Of a stretch of 64,000 nt of DNA, positions 1-9,642 are shown one piece after another. The notes below the pieces were generated by a model. It was not told where the DNA came from, searched no databases, and was given only the letters and a program-made list of their open reading frames with translations. Each line of letters starts with the position of its first letter. The first letter of the stretch is position 1. A program made the position numbers and the translations under genes. The stretch spans positions 1,798,001 through 1,862,000 of the forward strand of contig NZ_CP053839.1 in NCBI RefSeq assembly GCF_013201625.1, in the 5' to 3' direction. Origin of the DNA: Aliarcobacter lanthieri (lineage in GTDB: Bacteria; Campylobacterota; Campylobacteria; Campylobacterales; Arcobacteraceae).

Positions 1-21
1 ATACAGCTTAAAATATTAATT

Positions 22-1182
22 CTAACTTAAATTTTTAACATATTTTTTGAATTCCTCTCCTCTTTCAGCATAAGATTTAAATTGATCTAAAGAAGCTGCT
101 GCAGGAGATAAAAATCCAATACTATTTTCTTTCATATTAATATCTATAATTTTTACTGCATTTTCTAAAAAGTCACATTTATTTACTTTTATATTAAATT
201 TACAGCAGAAATCTACTATTTTTTGTGAATTTGAACCAATAGAATAAACTTCAATATCTAAATTCTTAATATTATCAAAAAGTGGTTCAAGATTTGCACC
301 TTTATCATCTCCACCTAATATAATATGTATATTATTATTTTTATATGGAACTAATGCATTTATAGTTGCATCAACATTCGTAGCTTTACTATCATCAATC
401 CATAATCTATTTTTAATATCCTTAAATTCTTCAACTTTGTGTTTATCTATTTTGAATTGATTAATTAAGTCATAATTTACATCATTAGTTAATATTTTTC
501 TAACACTCATAGCTAAAAGTGCATCTAATAAAAATGGTTCCTTAAAAAGCAAATTATCTTTTTTAAATCCAAAATATTTGCAAATATCATCGCTATTATT
601 ATATGTAATTAAAAAAGCATCTGTTTTTATATTTTTAAATTCATCTGGAATTATTGCAATATCATTTTCTTGCATAAACATAAGTGGTTTAAGTTTTGCT
701 TTTTTATATTCTTCAAAACTTCCATGCCATGTTATATGATCTTCAGTTATTGGTAAAAGAATATAAATATTTGGCTTAGCTTTATTTGTATAATGTAAAG
801 TAAAAGATGAAGTTTCTAAAATCCAAATCTTTTTATTAATATCCAGTCCACTTAAAGGAACACCAATGTTACCACCATAAATAGAATCATATTTTTCAAG
901 AAGATGTTGTGTCATTTGAGTTGTAGTTGTTTTCCCATTTGTTCCACTAATCCATATAGAAAAAGGCATCTCTTTATAAAATAAATCATAATCACTTAAT
1001 AAATTTTTTGAATATTTTACAAGTTCGTTATAAGGAGGAATTCCAGGACTTACAACTGTAATATCATCAGAGTATTTATCAAATTTATCTAAATCTACAT
1101 CATCAAAAAGCTTCGCATTTGGAAACCTTTTCTTTAATGCATTTGCTGTTTTCCCTTTTCCTAAAATTCTCAAATTATCCAA
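22..1182 (-). CDS. murD: UDP-N-acetylmuramoyl-L-alanine--D-glutamate ligase MurD
   Basis: Cytoplasmic peptidoglycan precursor ligase that adds D-glutamate to UDP-MurNAc-L-Ala using ATP. The 386-residue product has a short N-terminal Rossmann region, the Mur ligase P-loop GTNGKTTT at residues 80-87, an ATP-site block around WIDDSKATN (about residue 263) and a GGDDKG block near residue 293, all typical of MurD. It is shorter than the roughly 440-residue E. coli enzyme, as is usual in Campylobacterota. The start is TTG, preceded by an AGAGAG ribosome-site-like sequence. It lies 12 bp downstream of mraY on the same strand, so the two are probably one transcript. The assignment is confident from motifs and from the mraY pairing. 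Confidence 0.95.
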   Translation of the reverse strand: MDNLRILGKGKTANALKKRFPNAKLFDDVDLDKFDKYSDDITVVSPGIPPYNELVKYSKNLLSDYDLFYKEMPFSIWISGTNGKTTTTQMTQHLLEKYDSIYGGNIGVPLSGLDINKKIWILETSSFTLHYTNKAKPNIYILLPITEDHITWHGSFEEYKKAKLKPLMFMQENDIAIIPDEFKNIKTDAFLITYNNSDDICKYFGFKKDNLLFKEPFLLDALLAMSVRKILTNDVNYDLINQFKIDKHKVEEFKDIKNRLWIDDSKATNVDATINALVPYKNNNIHIILGGDDKGANLEPLFDNIKNLDIEVYSIGSNSQKIVDFCCKFNIKVNKCDFLENAVKIIDINMKENSIGFLSPAAASLDQFKSYAERGEEFKKYVKNLS

Positions 1183-1194
1183 AGTATCTCTCTT

Positions 1195-2256
1195 TTATCT
1201 TAATTTTAAACTTAATAATGCAACTAAATTTGCCATAAATGAAATAATCCAGAATCGAACTATTATCTTATTTTCTTTCCAACCTTTTTGTTCAAAATGG
1301 TGATGAATTGGAGCCATTAAAAAAACTCTTTTTTGTCTTAGTTTATATGAACCAACTTGAAGCATAACTGAAACTGTTTCTAAAACAAATATAAATCCTA
1401 TTGCTAAAAGAAGAAGTTCTGATTTAGAAACAATTCCTAAATATCCCATAAAAGCACCTAATGGTAAAGAGCCACTATCTCCCATAAAAACCTCAGCAGG
1501 ATAAGCATTAAACCATAAAAATCCTATTAATGCTCCAACAATCCCTGCTCCCATTACAGCTAATTCGCCTGCAATAGTAATATTAGGTAATAATAAATAA
1601 TTAGCAAAAATAGCATGCCCTACAACATACACTAAAATAGACAATGTTGTAAAAGCTAGTATAGAAGGAACAGTTGCAAGTCCATCAAGTCCATCCGTAA
1701 GGTTTACCGCATTAGATGAACCAACGATTACAAACATCCAAAAAACTATTGAAAAAGCTCCCATTTCAAAAAGTGGAAATTTATAAAATGGTGTATACAA
1801 ATCTGTTGTATGTCCAAAATAATATAAAGTTCCTACAACAATTAATGCACTTAAAAATTGTAAAATAAGCTTCATTCTAGCACTTAACCCTGCATTGTTT
1901 TTTGCTTTTAAAATTTTTGACAAGTCATCTTGTATTCCAATAAATGAGAATAAACCTAAAGTTAATAATCCACCAACAACATAAAAGTTATTTAGTTTTG
2001 CAGTTAAAACAGTTGCAATTAATGTTGAAAATATAAATACAACTCCACCCATTGTTGGAGTTCCAGCCTTTATTTGATGCCCTTCTGGTGCTAATTCATA
2101 AATTGGTTGAGAAGCTTTCTTTTTTTTAGCCCATCTTATAAATTTTGGCATTAAATACATAGTTAAAACAAAAGCTATAAAAAAGCTAATTCCTGCACGA
2201 ACAGAGATATATTGTAAGATATTGATTTCTAAATGTCTATAGAGCCAGTAAAACAA
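1195..2256 (-). CDS. mraY: Phospho-N-acetylmuramoyl-pentapeptide-transferase MraY
   Basis: Integral membrane enzyme that moves phospho-MurNAc-pentapeptide from UDP to undecaprenyl phosphate, forming lipid I. The 353-residue protein is almost entirely membrane segments, with the family motifs visible: TPTMGG after the first cytoplasmic loop, DDLSK near residue 111, [10 protein letters not shown] near residue 185, the [10 protein letters not shown] loop near residue 259 and the HHHFE motif near residue 320. Length and N-terminus match the family, which supports the TTG start chosen here. It is divergent from gpmI across about 70 bp and followed closely by murD, so both envelope genes are likely co-transcribed. 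Confidence 0.96.
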   Translation of the reverse strand: MFYWLYRHLEINILQYISVRAGISFFIAFVLTMYLMPKFIRWAKKKKASQPIYELAPEGHQIKAGTPTMGGVVFIFSTLIATVLTAKLNNFYVVGGLLTLGLFSFIGIQDDLSKILKAKNNAGLSARMKLILQFLSALIVVGTLYYFGHTTDLYTPFYKFPLFEMGAFSIVFWMFVIVGSSNAVNLTDGLDGLATVPSILAFTTLSILVYVVGHAIFANYLLLPNITIAGELAVMGAGIVGALIGFLWFNAYPAEVFMGDSGSLPLGAFMGYLGIVSKSELLLLAIGFIFVLETVSVMLQVGSYKLRQKRVFLMAPIHHHFEQKGWKENKIIVRFWIISFMANLVALLSLKLR

Positions 2257-2275
2257 AATTAAACCTTGATTTTGA

Positions 2276-2281
2276 TATAAT
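2276..2281 (+). promoter_or_regulatory. Probable -10 box for gpmI
   Basis: A perfect TATAAT lies in the 70-bp divergent gap between mraY and gpmI, about 45 bp before the gpmI ATG, in T/A-rich sequence like epsilonproteobacterial sigma-70 promoters, where the -35 is weak. No experimental support. An AAAAGG ribosome site sits just before the gpmI start. Confidence 0.4.
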
Positions 2282-2326
2282 AGGTGCGAATTATATTATA
2301 TTATACTTTTTAAAAGGTTTAAACAA

Positions 2327-3802
2327 ATGAGCAATAAAACACTATTAATTATAACAGATGGTATTGGGCACAATGATTCAAAAAATTACAATGCTTTTTG
2401 TAGTGCTAAAAAACCAGCTTATGATTATTTATTTGAAAATGTACCTTACTCTTTAATACATACTTATGGTGAACATGTAGGACTTCCTGATATGCAAATG
2501 GGAAATAGTGAAGTAGGACATATGACTATTGGAAGTGGAAGAGTTTTATATCAAGATTTGGTAAAAATTCACCTTGCAATTAAAAATGATACTTTAAAAG
2601 ACAATGAAATTTTAAATAATACTATTTCAAAATCAAATAATATCCATTTAATTGGACTATTAAGTGATGGAGGAGTTCACTCTCATATTGATCATATTAT
2701 TGCTCTTGCAAAAATATCTAAAAATCAAGGTAAAAAAGTATTTATCCATGTCATAACAGATGGAAGAGATGTTGCACCAGATTGTGCAAGAACATACATA
2801 AATCAAGTTTTAGAAATATGTAATGAAGATATAAAGATAGCTACAATATCAGGAAGATACTATACGATGGATAGAGACAATCGTTGGGATAGAGTAAAAA
2901 AAGGATATGATGCAATAACTTATGCAAGACCAAAAACTCAAAATGATATTTTAACTTATGTAAAAAACTCTTATGAGAATAAGATGTTTGATGAATTTAT
3001 TGAACCTGTTGCTTTTGAAGATTATGATGGAATAAAAGAGAATGATGGAATAATATTCTGTAATTTTAGAAGTGATAGAATGAGAGAAATTTCTAGTGCT
3101 TTTGCAAAAACGGATTTTAATGAGTTTAAAACTTTTAGTAACTCTTTAAATTTATCTAGTATGACACAATATGACAAGAATGTATTTATTCCTGTACTTT
3201 TCCCAAAGGATAGTCCAAAAAATACATTAGCTGAAGTTATAGCAAATGCTGGACTTTCACAACTTCACACAGCTGAAACTGAAAAATATGCTCACGTAAC
3301 ATTTTTCTTTAATGGAGGGGTAGAAGAACCTGTTTTAAATGAAACTAGAGTTTTAATTCCATCTCCTGATGTTTCAACTTATGATTTAAAACCAGAAATG
3401 TCAGCACCTGAAGTAGGAGAAGCGGTGAGAACTGCTATGAAAAACCATACAGATTTTATAGTTGTAAACTTTGCAAATGGTGATATGGTAGGGCATACTG
3501 GAGTTTTTGAAGCAGCAGTTAAAGCCGTTGAATCAGTAGATAAAGAAATCGGTCTTATTTTAGATGTTGCAAAACAAGAAGATTATAATATTATTCTAAC
3601 ATCTGACCATGGAAATTGTGAAATGATGAGAGATGATGAAGGAAATATTTTAACAAATCATACTGTTGGAGATGTATACTGTTTTGTTATGGCAAAAAAT
3701 GTAACAAAAGTAAAAAATGGAAGTTTAAATAATATAGCTCCAACAGTTTTAAAACTTATGAACTTAGATATACCAAAAGAAATGGATGAACCACTAATCT
3801 GA
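2327..3802 (+). CDS. gpmI: 2,3-bisphosphoglycerate-independent phosphoglycerate mutase
   Basis: Glycolytic/gluconeogenic enzyme that interconverts 3- and 2-phosphoglycerate through a phosphoserine intermediate with two metal ions. The 491-residue protein shows the alkaline-phosphatase-like architecture. Metal ligand Asp11 is in an ITDGIG motif, the catalytic Ser61 is in MGNSEVGH, the ITDGRD motif is near residue 145, and the second metal cluster TSDHGN near residue 426 is followed by TNHTVGD. Length is about normal for GpmI. An AAAAGG ribosome site precedes the ATG. The stop codon overlaps the start of the next gene (ABC ATPase) by one base, suggesting translational coupling. Confidence 0.96.
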   Translation: MSNKTLLIITDGIGHNDSKNYNAFCSAKKPAYDYLFENVPYSLIHTYGEHVGLPDMQMGNSEVGHMTIGSGRVLYQDLVKIHLAIKNDTLKDNEILNNTISKSNNIHLIGLLSDGGVHSHIDHIIALAKISKNQGKKVFIHVITDGRDVAPDCARTYINQVLEICNEDIKIATISGRYYTMDRDNRWDRVKKGYDAITYARPKTQNDILTYVKNSYENKMFDEFIEPVAFEDYDGIKENDGIIFCNFRSDRMREISSAFAKTDFNEFKTFSNSLNLSSMTQYDKNVFIPVLFPKDSPKNTLAEVIANAGLSQLHTAETEKYAHVTFFFNGGVEEPVLNETRVLIPSPDVSTYDLKPEMSAPEVGEAVRTAMKNHTDFIVVNFANGDMVGHTGVFEAAVKAVESVDKEIGLILDVAKQEDYNIILTSDHGNCEMMRDDEGNILTNHTVGDVYCFVMAKNVTKVKNGSLNNIAPTVLKLMNLDIPKEMDEPLI

Positions 3803-4491
3803 TGATAAACATAAAAAGATTAAAAATATGTGTAGAAAATAAAGAATTAGTAGATATAAATTTTAAAATATCTAGTTCTACTGCACTTATTGGAGAAAGT
3901 GGAAGTGGAAAATCTTTAACTTTAAAAGCTTTATTAAATTTACTTCCAACTTCTTTAAATCAAGACATAGACATAACTTCTCCTTTTGAATTAAATTACA
4001 ATACAGTTGGATTTATTCCTCAAAATCCGTTTACTTCACTTTCTCAAATGACAAAAATAAAAAATCAAATTTTTTGTAGTGATGAGAAAAAAGAAGAAGT
4101 TTTTAAACTTTTAAATTTATCTTTAGATATTTTAAATAAATATCCATCTCAAATTAGTGGTGGACAAATACAAAGAGTAGTTATTGCTATAGCTATTAGT
4201 AGAGATATAAAACTTCTTTTACTTGATGAACCAACAACGGCATTAGATTTAGAGAATAAAACAAATATAATAAAAATTATTCAAGATCTACAAAAAAAGC
4301 TTGACATAAAAATACTATTTGTAACACACGATATTGATTCAATAAAAGATATTTGTAATGATATTGTAATCTTAAAGTATGGTAAAATTATAGAGGTTGG
4401 TAAGACTATAGAAGTTTTAAAAAATCCATCAAATATTTATACAAAAGAGTTAATTAACTCAACATTTAAAAATAAAGAATTTAGGAAATAA
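3802..4491 (+). CDS. Orphan ABC transporter ATP-binding protein, peptide/nickel type
   Basis: A 229-residue ABC ATPase with every core motif: Walker A GESGSGKS (31-38), Q-loop Gln74 within a QNPFTSL segment typical of the oligopeptide/nickel importer class, signature ISGGQ (118-122), Walker B LLLLDEP ending in catalytic Glu143, and switch His176. It is shorter than OppD/DppD, lacking the C-terminal extension of those proteins. No permease or binding protein is adjacent: it sits between gpmI (1-base overlap) and a penicillin-binding protein (2-bp gap). The transport substrate cannot be inferred. It may serve a permease encoded elsewhere, or have a non-transport role. Confidence 0.85.
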   Translation: MINIKRLKICVENKELVDINFKISSSTALIGESGSGKSLTLKALLNLLPTSLNQDIDITSPFELNYNTVGFIPQNPFTSLSQMTKIKNQIFCSDEKKEEVFKLLNLSLDILNKYPSQISGGQIQRVVIAIAISRDIKLLLLDEPTTALDLENKTNIIKIIQDLQKKLDIKILFVTHDIDSIKDICNDIVILKYGKIIEVGKTIEVLKNPSNIYTKELINSTFKNKEFRK

Positions 4492-4493
4492 CA

Positions 4494-6485
4494 ATGTTAA
4501 AATTTTTAACAAAAGCAATTTTTTTCATATCGTTAGTAGTAGGAGCTATTATATTAGTTCTTATATACGACTTATATGAAGAGATAAAAGATGACATTGA
4601 TAGTGTTGTAAACTATCAACCAAAACAAAGTACACAATTTTTTGATAAAAATGGGAAGCTTTTAGCAAATACTTTTAAAGATGAAAATAGAGAATATGTA
4701 AATTATGATGATATTCCAGCACGTGTTATTGAAGGACTAGTTGCAATAGAAGATACACAATTTTTTGAACACTTTGGTATAAATCCAGATGCAATAAGTA
4801 GGGCTATGATTAAAAACATTCAATCTGGTGGATATAGTGAAGGAGCGAGTACTCTAACTCAACAATTAATCAAAGTTTTAGTTTTAAGTAGAGAAAAAAA
4901 GCTTATGAGAAAAGTAAAAGAAGCTTTACTTGCTATTCGTCTTGAAACTCTTTTAACAAAAGAAGAAATATTAGAAAGATACTTAAATCATGTATATTTT
5001 GGACATGGATACTATGGAATAAAAACTGCAGCAAAAGGTTATTTTAAAAAAGAGTTATATGAACTTACTCTAAAGGAAATAGCAATTTTAGTTGGTCTTC
5101 CAAGAGCACCTAGCTTTTATGATCCAACAAAAAATCTTCAAGTCTCTTTAACAAGAGCAAATCAAGTAATTACAAGAATGAACAGTTTAGGGTGGATAAG
5201 TAATGAACAATTTGAAGAGTCAATAAATGAAATACCAACAATTTATAATCAAACTTTAACACAAAATATTGCTCCATGGGCAGTTGATTATGCAATAAAT
5301 GAGTTGATAAATGATGTTCCAGATATTTTATATGGTGGATATAAAGTATATTTAACAATAGACTTACAAGCACAAGAAATCGCACAAGAAGCTTTAAAGA
5401 AATCTTATGATGAAGCTATGAAAAGAGACTCAAATATACGAGAAAATTCAAAAAATCCCGATAATGATGCATTTACAAAAGAATTAAATGGAGCAATGAT
5501 CACTTTAGAAAACAATACAGGTAAAATTTTAGCTATGGTTGGGGGAGTTGATTATTCTCAATCAGTATTTAATAGAGCTTTTCAATCTAAAAGACAAGCA
5601 GGAAGTGCAATAAAACCATTTTTATATCAAACTGCTCTAAATGAAGGATATAATCCATCTTCTCAGCTATTTGATATTTCAAGAACATATACGTATACAG
5701 TAGGTGGTGTTCAGAAGAAATGGCAACCTAGAAATTATGGTGGAAATTTTAAAGGTATTGTAACATTAAGAGATTCTTTAGTTCAATCAAGAAATTTATC
5801 AACTCTAAATTTAGTTACTGATGTAGGAGTGGATATTACAACAAATGATTTAAAAAGATATGGATTTAAAGATGTAGTAAATAATCTTTCTGTAACTTTA
5901 GGTTCAATGAGTGTATCTTTAGTAGAATTTAGCCAAGCATATACTATTTTTTCAAACAATGGAGTTCAAACAAAACCTTATATTGTAGAACAAATTGTAA
6001 ATAAAGATGGTAAAGGAGTAACTTTTGAACCTATAAAAACAGAAATAAATCCTATTGAACAATCATATTTAATAACTTCGATTTTAAAAGATGTAGTTAC
6101 AAAAGGAACAGGAAGAAGAGCAGCTGTTGATGGTATTGAACTTGCAGGGAAAACTGGGACAACAAATGATAATATAGATGCTTGGTTTTGTGGCTATTCT
6201 CCTTCTATTCAAACTATTGTTTGGTTCGGAAATGATAACAATAAACCTATGAGAAAATCAGAGACAGGAAGTACCCTTGCCGCTCCAGCTTTTTCATACT
6301 TTTTCAAAAAATACATTGAACTTTATCCTGAAATTCCAAGAACTTTTACAAAACCTGAAAATGTTTATTTAGGGCATTTTAATGGTACTGATGAATATTA
6401 TACAGATTTATCTCCATTACCAGATATTGACTCACAAATTCTACTAGAACAATCAAATCCAAATGAAGAAGTTTTAGAATTCTAA
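4494..6485 (+). CDS. pbpA: Class A penicillin-binding protein 1A (glycosyltransferase/transpeptidase)
   Basis: Bifunctional peptidoglycan synthase of the inner membrane, active in the periplasm. In the 663-residue product a single membrane anchor (about residues 7-26) is followed by a GT51 glycosyltransferase domain with catalytic Glu86 in AIEDTQFFEH and the GASTLTQQL motif near residue 117. The transpeptidase domain follows, with SAIK (Ser371 nucleophile, Lys374), SRN (432-434) and KTGT (553-556). All catalytic motifs are intact. It is the last gene of the gpmI-ABC-PBP transcription unit and is followed directly by a strong hairpin. The symbol could equally be mrcA. Confidence 0.94.
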   Translation: MLKFLTKAIFFISLVVGAIILVLIYDLYEEIKDDIDSVVNYQPKQSTQFFDKNGKLLANTFKDENREYVNYDDIPARVIEGLVAIEDTQFFEHFGINPDAISRAMIKNIQSGGYSEGASTLTQQLIKVLVLSREKKLMRKVKEALLAIRLETLLTKEEILERYLNHVYFGHGYYGIKTAAKGYFKKELYELTLKEIAILVGLPRAPSFYDPTKNLQVSLTRANQVITRMNSLGWISNEQFEESINEIPTIYNQTLTQNIAPWAVDYAINELINDVPDILYGGYKVYLTIDLQAQEIAQEALKKSYDEAMKRDSNIRENSKNPDNDAFTKELNGAMITLENNTGKILAMVGGVDYSQSVFNRAFQSKRQAGSAIKPFLYQTALNEGYNPSSQLFDISRTYTYTVGGVQKKWQPRNYGGNFKGIVTLRDSLVQSRNLSTLNLVTDVGVDITTNDLKRYGFKDVVNNLSVTLGSMSVSLVEFSQAYTIFSNNGVQTKPYIVEQIVNKDGKGVTFEPIKTEINPIEQSYLITSILKDVVTKGTGRRAAVDGIELAGKTGTTNDNIDAWFCGYSPSIQTIVWFGNDNNKPMRKSETGSTLAAPAFSYFFKKYIELYPEIPRTFTKPENVYLGHFNGTDEYYTDLSPLPDIDSQILLEQSNPNEEVLEF

Positions 6486-6492
6486 TATTATT

Positions 6493-6525
6493 AAAAAGTA
6501 TAGATATCTTCTATACTTTTTTATT
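6493..6525 (+). terminator. Rho-independent terminator after the PBP1A gene
   Basis: A perfect 12-bp stem (arms 6493-6504 and 6510-6521, 5-base loop) is followed by a T-rich tract, 8 bp after the stop codon. It closes the gpmI-ABC-PBP1A unit. Confidence 0.8.
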
Positions 6526-6561
6526 TATTATATTTTTAAGATTTAGGATTAAGTATTTCAA

Positions 6562-6596
6562 ATAAAAGTAAGTAGATAAAATCCACTTACTTTTAT
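6562..6596 (-). terminator. Rho-independent terminator of glnA
   Basis: A perfect 12-bp inverted repeat (arms 6562-6573 and 6585-6596, 11-base loop) starts 2 bp beyond the glnA stop. Read on the minus strand it ends in a TTTTATTT-like tract. It is distinct from the neighbouring PBP1A terminator. Confidence 0.7.
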
Positions 6597-6598
6597 TT

Positions 6599-8026
6599 TT
6601 AACAAGAGTACATTGTTTTAAATTCAAAAGGTGTAGGTCTAGCCTCATAAGGCCAAACTTGAGTTGAGAATTTATAATGCTGATAAGTATTTATCATATC
6701 TTTTGTGAATGCTGGTTTTAAGAATTCATTATCTCTTATTAATGCTTCTAAAGAACCTCTTAATGTATGTGGCATTTGAGGGATATCTCTTTCTCTAATT
6801 TCATCTAAAGATAATTCAAATAAATCATCATCCATAGGTCCTATTGGTTCATATTTATTTTTTATTCCATCAAGTCCAGCCATTAACATAGAAGCAAAAG
6901 CTAAATATGGGCAAGCTGTAGAATCAGGAAATCTCATTTCTACTCTTGTTGATTTTTCACCAGCTCCATAAGGAATTCTACAAGATGCACTTCTATTTTG
7001 AGAAGAATAAGTCAAGATAGATGGTGCTTCAAACCCAGGAATTAATCTTTTATATGAGTTTGTTGATGGATTTGTAAAAGCAGCAACAGCTCTTGCATGT
7101 TTAAAAATACCACCAATATACCATCTTGCCATATCACTTAAATTTCCATACTCACCTTTTTTATAAAAAAGATTTTTACCATCTTTCCAAATACTTTGAT
7201 GAACGTGCATTCCACTTCCATTATCCCCATAAAGTGGTTTTGGCATAAATGTTGCAGATTTTCCATTTAAATGAGCAACCATTTTAACAACATATTTTAG
7301 TTTTTGAACATTATCACTAGCTTCTATTAAATCCCCATAAACAATACCAATTTCATGCTGTCCTTGTGCAACTTCATGATGTCCTAAAACAACTTCCAAC
7401 CCTACTTGTTCTAAAACCTGCATCATTTCAGCTCTTATATCAACTCCATTATCAATAGGAGCTACAGGAAAATATCCACCTTTAAGACCTGGTCGATGTC
7501 CTATATTTCCACCTTCATAATTTTTTGCACTATTCCATTCACCATCTTCACTATCTACTCTAAAAGATGATTCATTTACACTATCTTTAATTTTTACATC
7601 TTCAAAAATAAAAAACTCATTCTCAGGTCCAAAATAAGCAACATCACCTACATTAACTTCAGCTAAATATTCTACTGCTTTTTTAGCTATTGATCTTGGA
7701 CATTTTTCATACATTTGTTCTTTATAAATATCATAAACATCACAGATTACAATTATCGTACTATCAGCTGTAAATGGATCTAAAAATGCAGTTGGTACAT
7801 CTGGTTTTAAAATCATATCTGATTTATGAATTGGTTGCCAAGCATCAATTGATGATCCATCAAAAGGCATACCATTTGCTAATAAATCTTCATTTATTGC
7901 TTTAAAATTATATGTAACATGGTGCCACATACCTTTCATATCAGTAAATCTAAAATCTACAAATTTAACTTCATTCTCACTACAAAAACTAAAAAACTCA
8001 TCTATACTATTTACAAATTTTCCCAT
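6599..8026 (-). CDS. glnA: Glutamine synthetase type I (GlnA)
   Basis: Dodecameric cytoplasmic enzyme making glutamine from glutamate, ammonia and ATP. Family blocks are clear: the DGSSI segment near residue 56, GPENEFF with metal-binding glutamates near residue 135, [16 protein letters not shown] near residue 264, and the NRSASCRIP arginine loop near residue 345. I place the start at the ATG at 8026 (475 aa): the upstream TTG at 8041 would place its own initiation over a GGAG ribosome site that lies 9 bases before this ATG. The Tyr adenylylated in E. coli GS (NLYDL context) is Phe403 here (DLFEL), so GlnE-type control seems impossible. A terminator follows immediately. Confidence 0.95.
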   Translation of the reverse strand: MGKFVNSIDEFFSFCSENEVKFVDFRFTDMKGMWHHVTYNFKAINEDLLANGMPFDGSSIDAWQPIHKSDMILKPDVPTAFLDPFTADSTIIVICDVYDIYKEQMYEKCPRSIAKKAVEYLAEVNVGDVAYFGPENEFFIFEDVKIKDSVNESSFRVDSEDGEWNSAKNYEGGNIGHRPGLKGGYFPVAPIDNGVDIRAEMMQVLEQVGLEVVLGHHEVAQGQHEIGIVYGDLIEASDNVQKLKYVVKMVAHLNGKSATFMPKPLYGDNGSGMHVHQSIWKDGKNLFYKKGEYGNLSDMARWYIGGIFKHARAVAAFTNPSTNSYKRLIPGFEAPSILTYSSQNRSASCRIPYGAGEKSTRVEMRFPDSTACPYLAFASMLMAGLDGIKNKYEPIGPMDDDLFELSLDEIRERDIPQMPHTLRGSLEALIRDNEFLKPAFTKDMINTYQHYKFSTQVWPYEARPTPFEFKTMYSC

Positions 8027-8096
8027 CTCATTTATCTCCAAAAAATTTAAGATATAATTTTATCTAAACTAAACAAAATTCTTTATTTATACTAAA

Positions 8097-8900
8097 TTAA
8101 AAATTCACCAATTTTCTATCTTTATTATCAAAAGTCATACATTTTGTAAAGCCTATTTGTTTTGCTAGATTTGTAGACTCTTCATATCCAAAACCAATAT
8201 GTTGAATACTATGTGCATCAGAACCAAATGTTATATTTATTCCTAATTCAAAAGCAATTTCTAAAAGATCTTTTGAGGGATAAGTTTCACCTATTGGTTT
8301 TCTAAGTCCTGCTGGATTTATTTCTATAACCATATTTGATTTTTTTATAGCGTTTAAAGCATTTTTTGCTAATATTCTGATATCTTTTTTTGGTAAAAAT
8401 TTAAAAACTTTAATTAAATCTAAATGCCCTACTACATCAAAAAGTTTAGTTTTTGCCATAGCCTCTATGGCATCAAAGTATTCTTGCCATATACTATCTA
8501 TATCTTTTGATTGATAAACACCTATAAATTCTGGATTATCAAACCCCCACATATCATCTTTATTTTTTAAAAAGTGAACAGAACCTATTAAATAATCTAC
8601 TTTAGCATTTATTATCTCATCAAGTAAATATCCATCTAAAAAATCTACTTCATAAGCAAATAAAACTTTTATTTTATTTTTATAAAACTCTTTTGCCTCT
8701 CTTATCCATCTTTCATAAATATCTTTTTGAGATAAACTCATTCTATATTTTGGGTCATAATTCATAGGAGCATGACATGAAAAACCATATTCATCTATTC
8801 CTATTTCTATAGCTTTTTCTACATACTCAAAAACTGTTCCTGTTGCATGATTACACAACATTGTATGATTATGTAAATCTACTCTTTTTATATCTTTCAT
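8097..8900 (-). CDS. hisJ: Histidinol-phosphatase, PHP family (HisJ type)
   Basis: A 267-residue PHP-domain phosphoesterase, probably removing phosphate from L-histidinol phosphate in histidine biosynthesis. Metal-binding motifs are visible in order: HNH (10-12) with a conserved CNHATG, a HAPM His near residue 44, GSVHF near residue 106, GHLDLIK near residue 158 and GSDAHS near residue 225. Length fits HisJ/HisK proteins. It overlaps the end of moaE by four bases (ATGA), so it is translated from the moaD-moaE-hisJ message although the pathways are unrelated. Other PHP phosphatases look similar, so the substrate is inferred. Confidence 0.82.
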   Translation of the reverse strand: MKDIKRVDLHNHTMLCNHATGTVFEYVEKAIEIGIDEYGFSCHAPMNYDPKYRMSLSQKDIYERWIREAKEFYKNKIKVLFAYEVDFLDGYLLDEIINAKVDYLIGSVHFLKNKDDMWGFDNPEFIGVYQSKDIDSIWQEYFDAIEAMAKTKLFDVVGHLDLIKVFKFLPKKDIRILAKNALNAIKKSNMVIEINPAGLRKPIGETYPSKDLLEIAFELGINITFGSDAHSIQHIGFGYEESTNLAKQIGFTKCMTFDNKDRKLVNF

Positions 8901-9346
8901 AATAATATTCCTGCTCCATTTATTTTTTGGCTTCTATCTTTTGCATACTCTCTTTTTCCATTTAATATATCATATTTCCAGATTGGAGCATTTGCTTTAA
9001 AATCTTCTACGAAATCATCAATAAGTTCTAATGATATTCTTCTTTTTGGACTACAAACTCCAGCTATATAAGAACTCTCATGATTTAATACATCACCTAA
9101 ACTATGAGCCATAAAAACTATAGCATTTTGTTTTTGGGCTTTTTCTTGCCAAGAATCAAACCAAGATTTTAAAATTGGCTCATAAATATCAAAAGATAAA
9201 CCTTCAATATTATTTTCATCTCTTACAATTCCAACAAAAGTTATAAATGCTCCATAATTAAAATTTTTATACTTTTCATACCAAGCATTATAAATTTTTT
9301 CTATTGGTAAATTTCCTTTATGTATTTGTAAATTCTCACCAAGCAA
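8897..9346 (-). CDS. moaE: Molybdopterin synthase catalytic subunit MoaE
   Basis: Large subunit of molybdopterin synthase, which inserts two sulfurs from thiocarboxylated MoaD into cyclic pyranopterin. The protein carries the MoaE pattern: GAFITFVGIVRD near residue 35, a HSLGDVL His segment, and a C-terminal PIWKYDILNGKREY block with the catalytic-region lysines. I prefer the TTG at 9346 (149 aa). A GGAGG ribosome site, formed by the last codons of moaD, lies 6 bases upstream of it, and a TTG at 9361 would place that site inside the gene. It starts two bases after the moaD stop and overlaps hisJ by four bases. Confidence 0.9.
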   Translation of the reverse strand: MLGENLQIHKGNLPIEKIYNAWYEKYKNFNYGAFITFVGIVRDENNIEGLSFDIYEPILKSWFDSWQEKAQKQNAIVFMAHSLGDVLNHESSYIAGVCSPKRRISLELIDDFVEDFKANAPIWKYDILNGKREYAKDRSQKINGAGILL

Positions 9347-9348
9347 AA

Positions 9349-9570
9349 TCAACCTCCACAAACAGGAGGAAGTAAAGATACTTTATCTCCATTTTTTAAT
9401 TCAAAATCTTTTGAAAAAACTAAAGTATCATTTACAGCAACGGCACAAGTTTCAATCCAAGAAGAAAAATCTTTATCATTTTTTAAAATAGAACTTAATT
9501 CTTTTAAATTTTTAATATCTAAATTTATATCATCTTTATTTATAGGACCTAAAAATTCAATTTTTACCAA
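9349..9570 (-). CDS. moaD: Molybdopterin synthase sulfur carrier subunit MoaD
   Basis: Small ubiquitin-like sulfur carrier (73 aa) of molybdopterin synthase. The hallmark C-terminal Gly-Gly is present (PPVCGG), the residue that becomes adenylated and then thiocarboxylated, and the LKNGDKVSLLPPV turn before it is typical. The start is TTG with an AAAGGA ribosome site about 6 bases upstream. It is immediately followed by moaE, its partner subunit, in the usual order. Molybdenum cofactor would serve nitrate, formate or sulfite-type oxidoreductases not seen in this window. Confidence 0.92.
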   Translation of the reverse strand: MVKIEFLGPINKDDINLDIKNLKELSSILKNDKDFSSWIETCAVAVNDTLVFSKDFELKNGDKVSLLPPVCGG

Positions 9571-9642
9571 TTTTAATCCTTTCTTATTTTTTTTACACTA
9601 TTATATCAACTTAATTTTAAAACATTTTAAGGCAACAATTTT

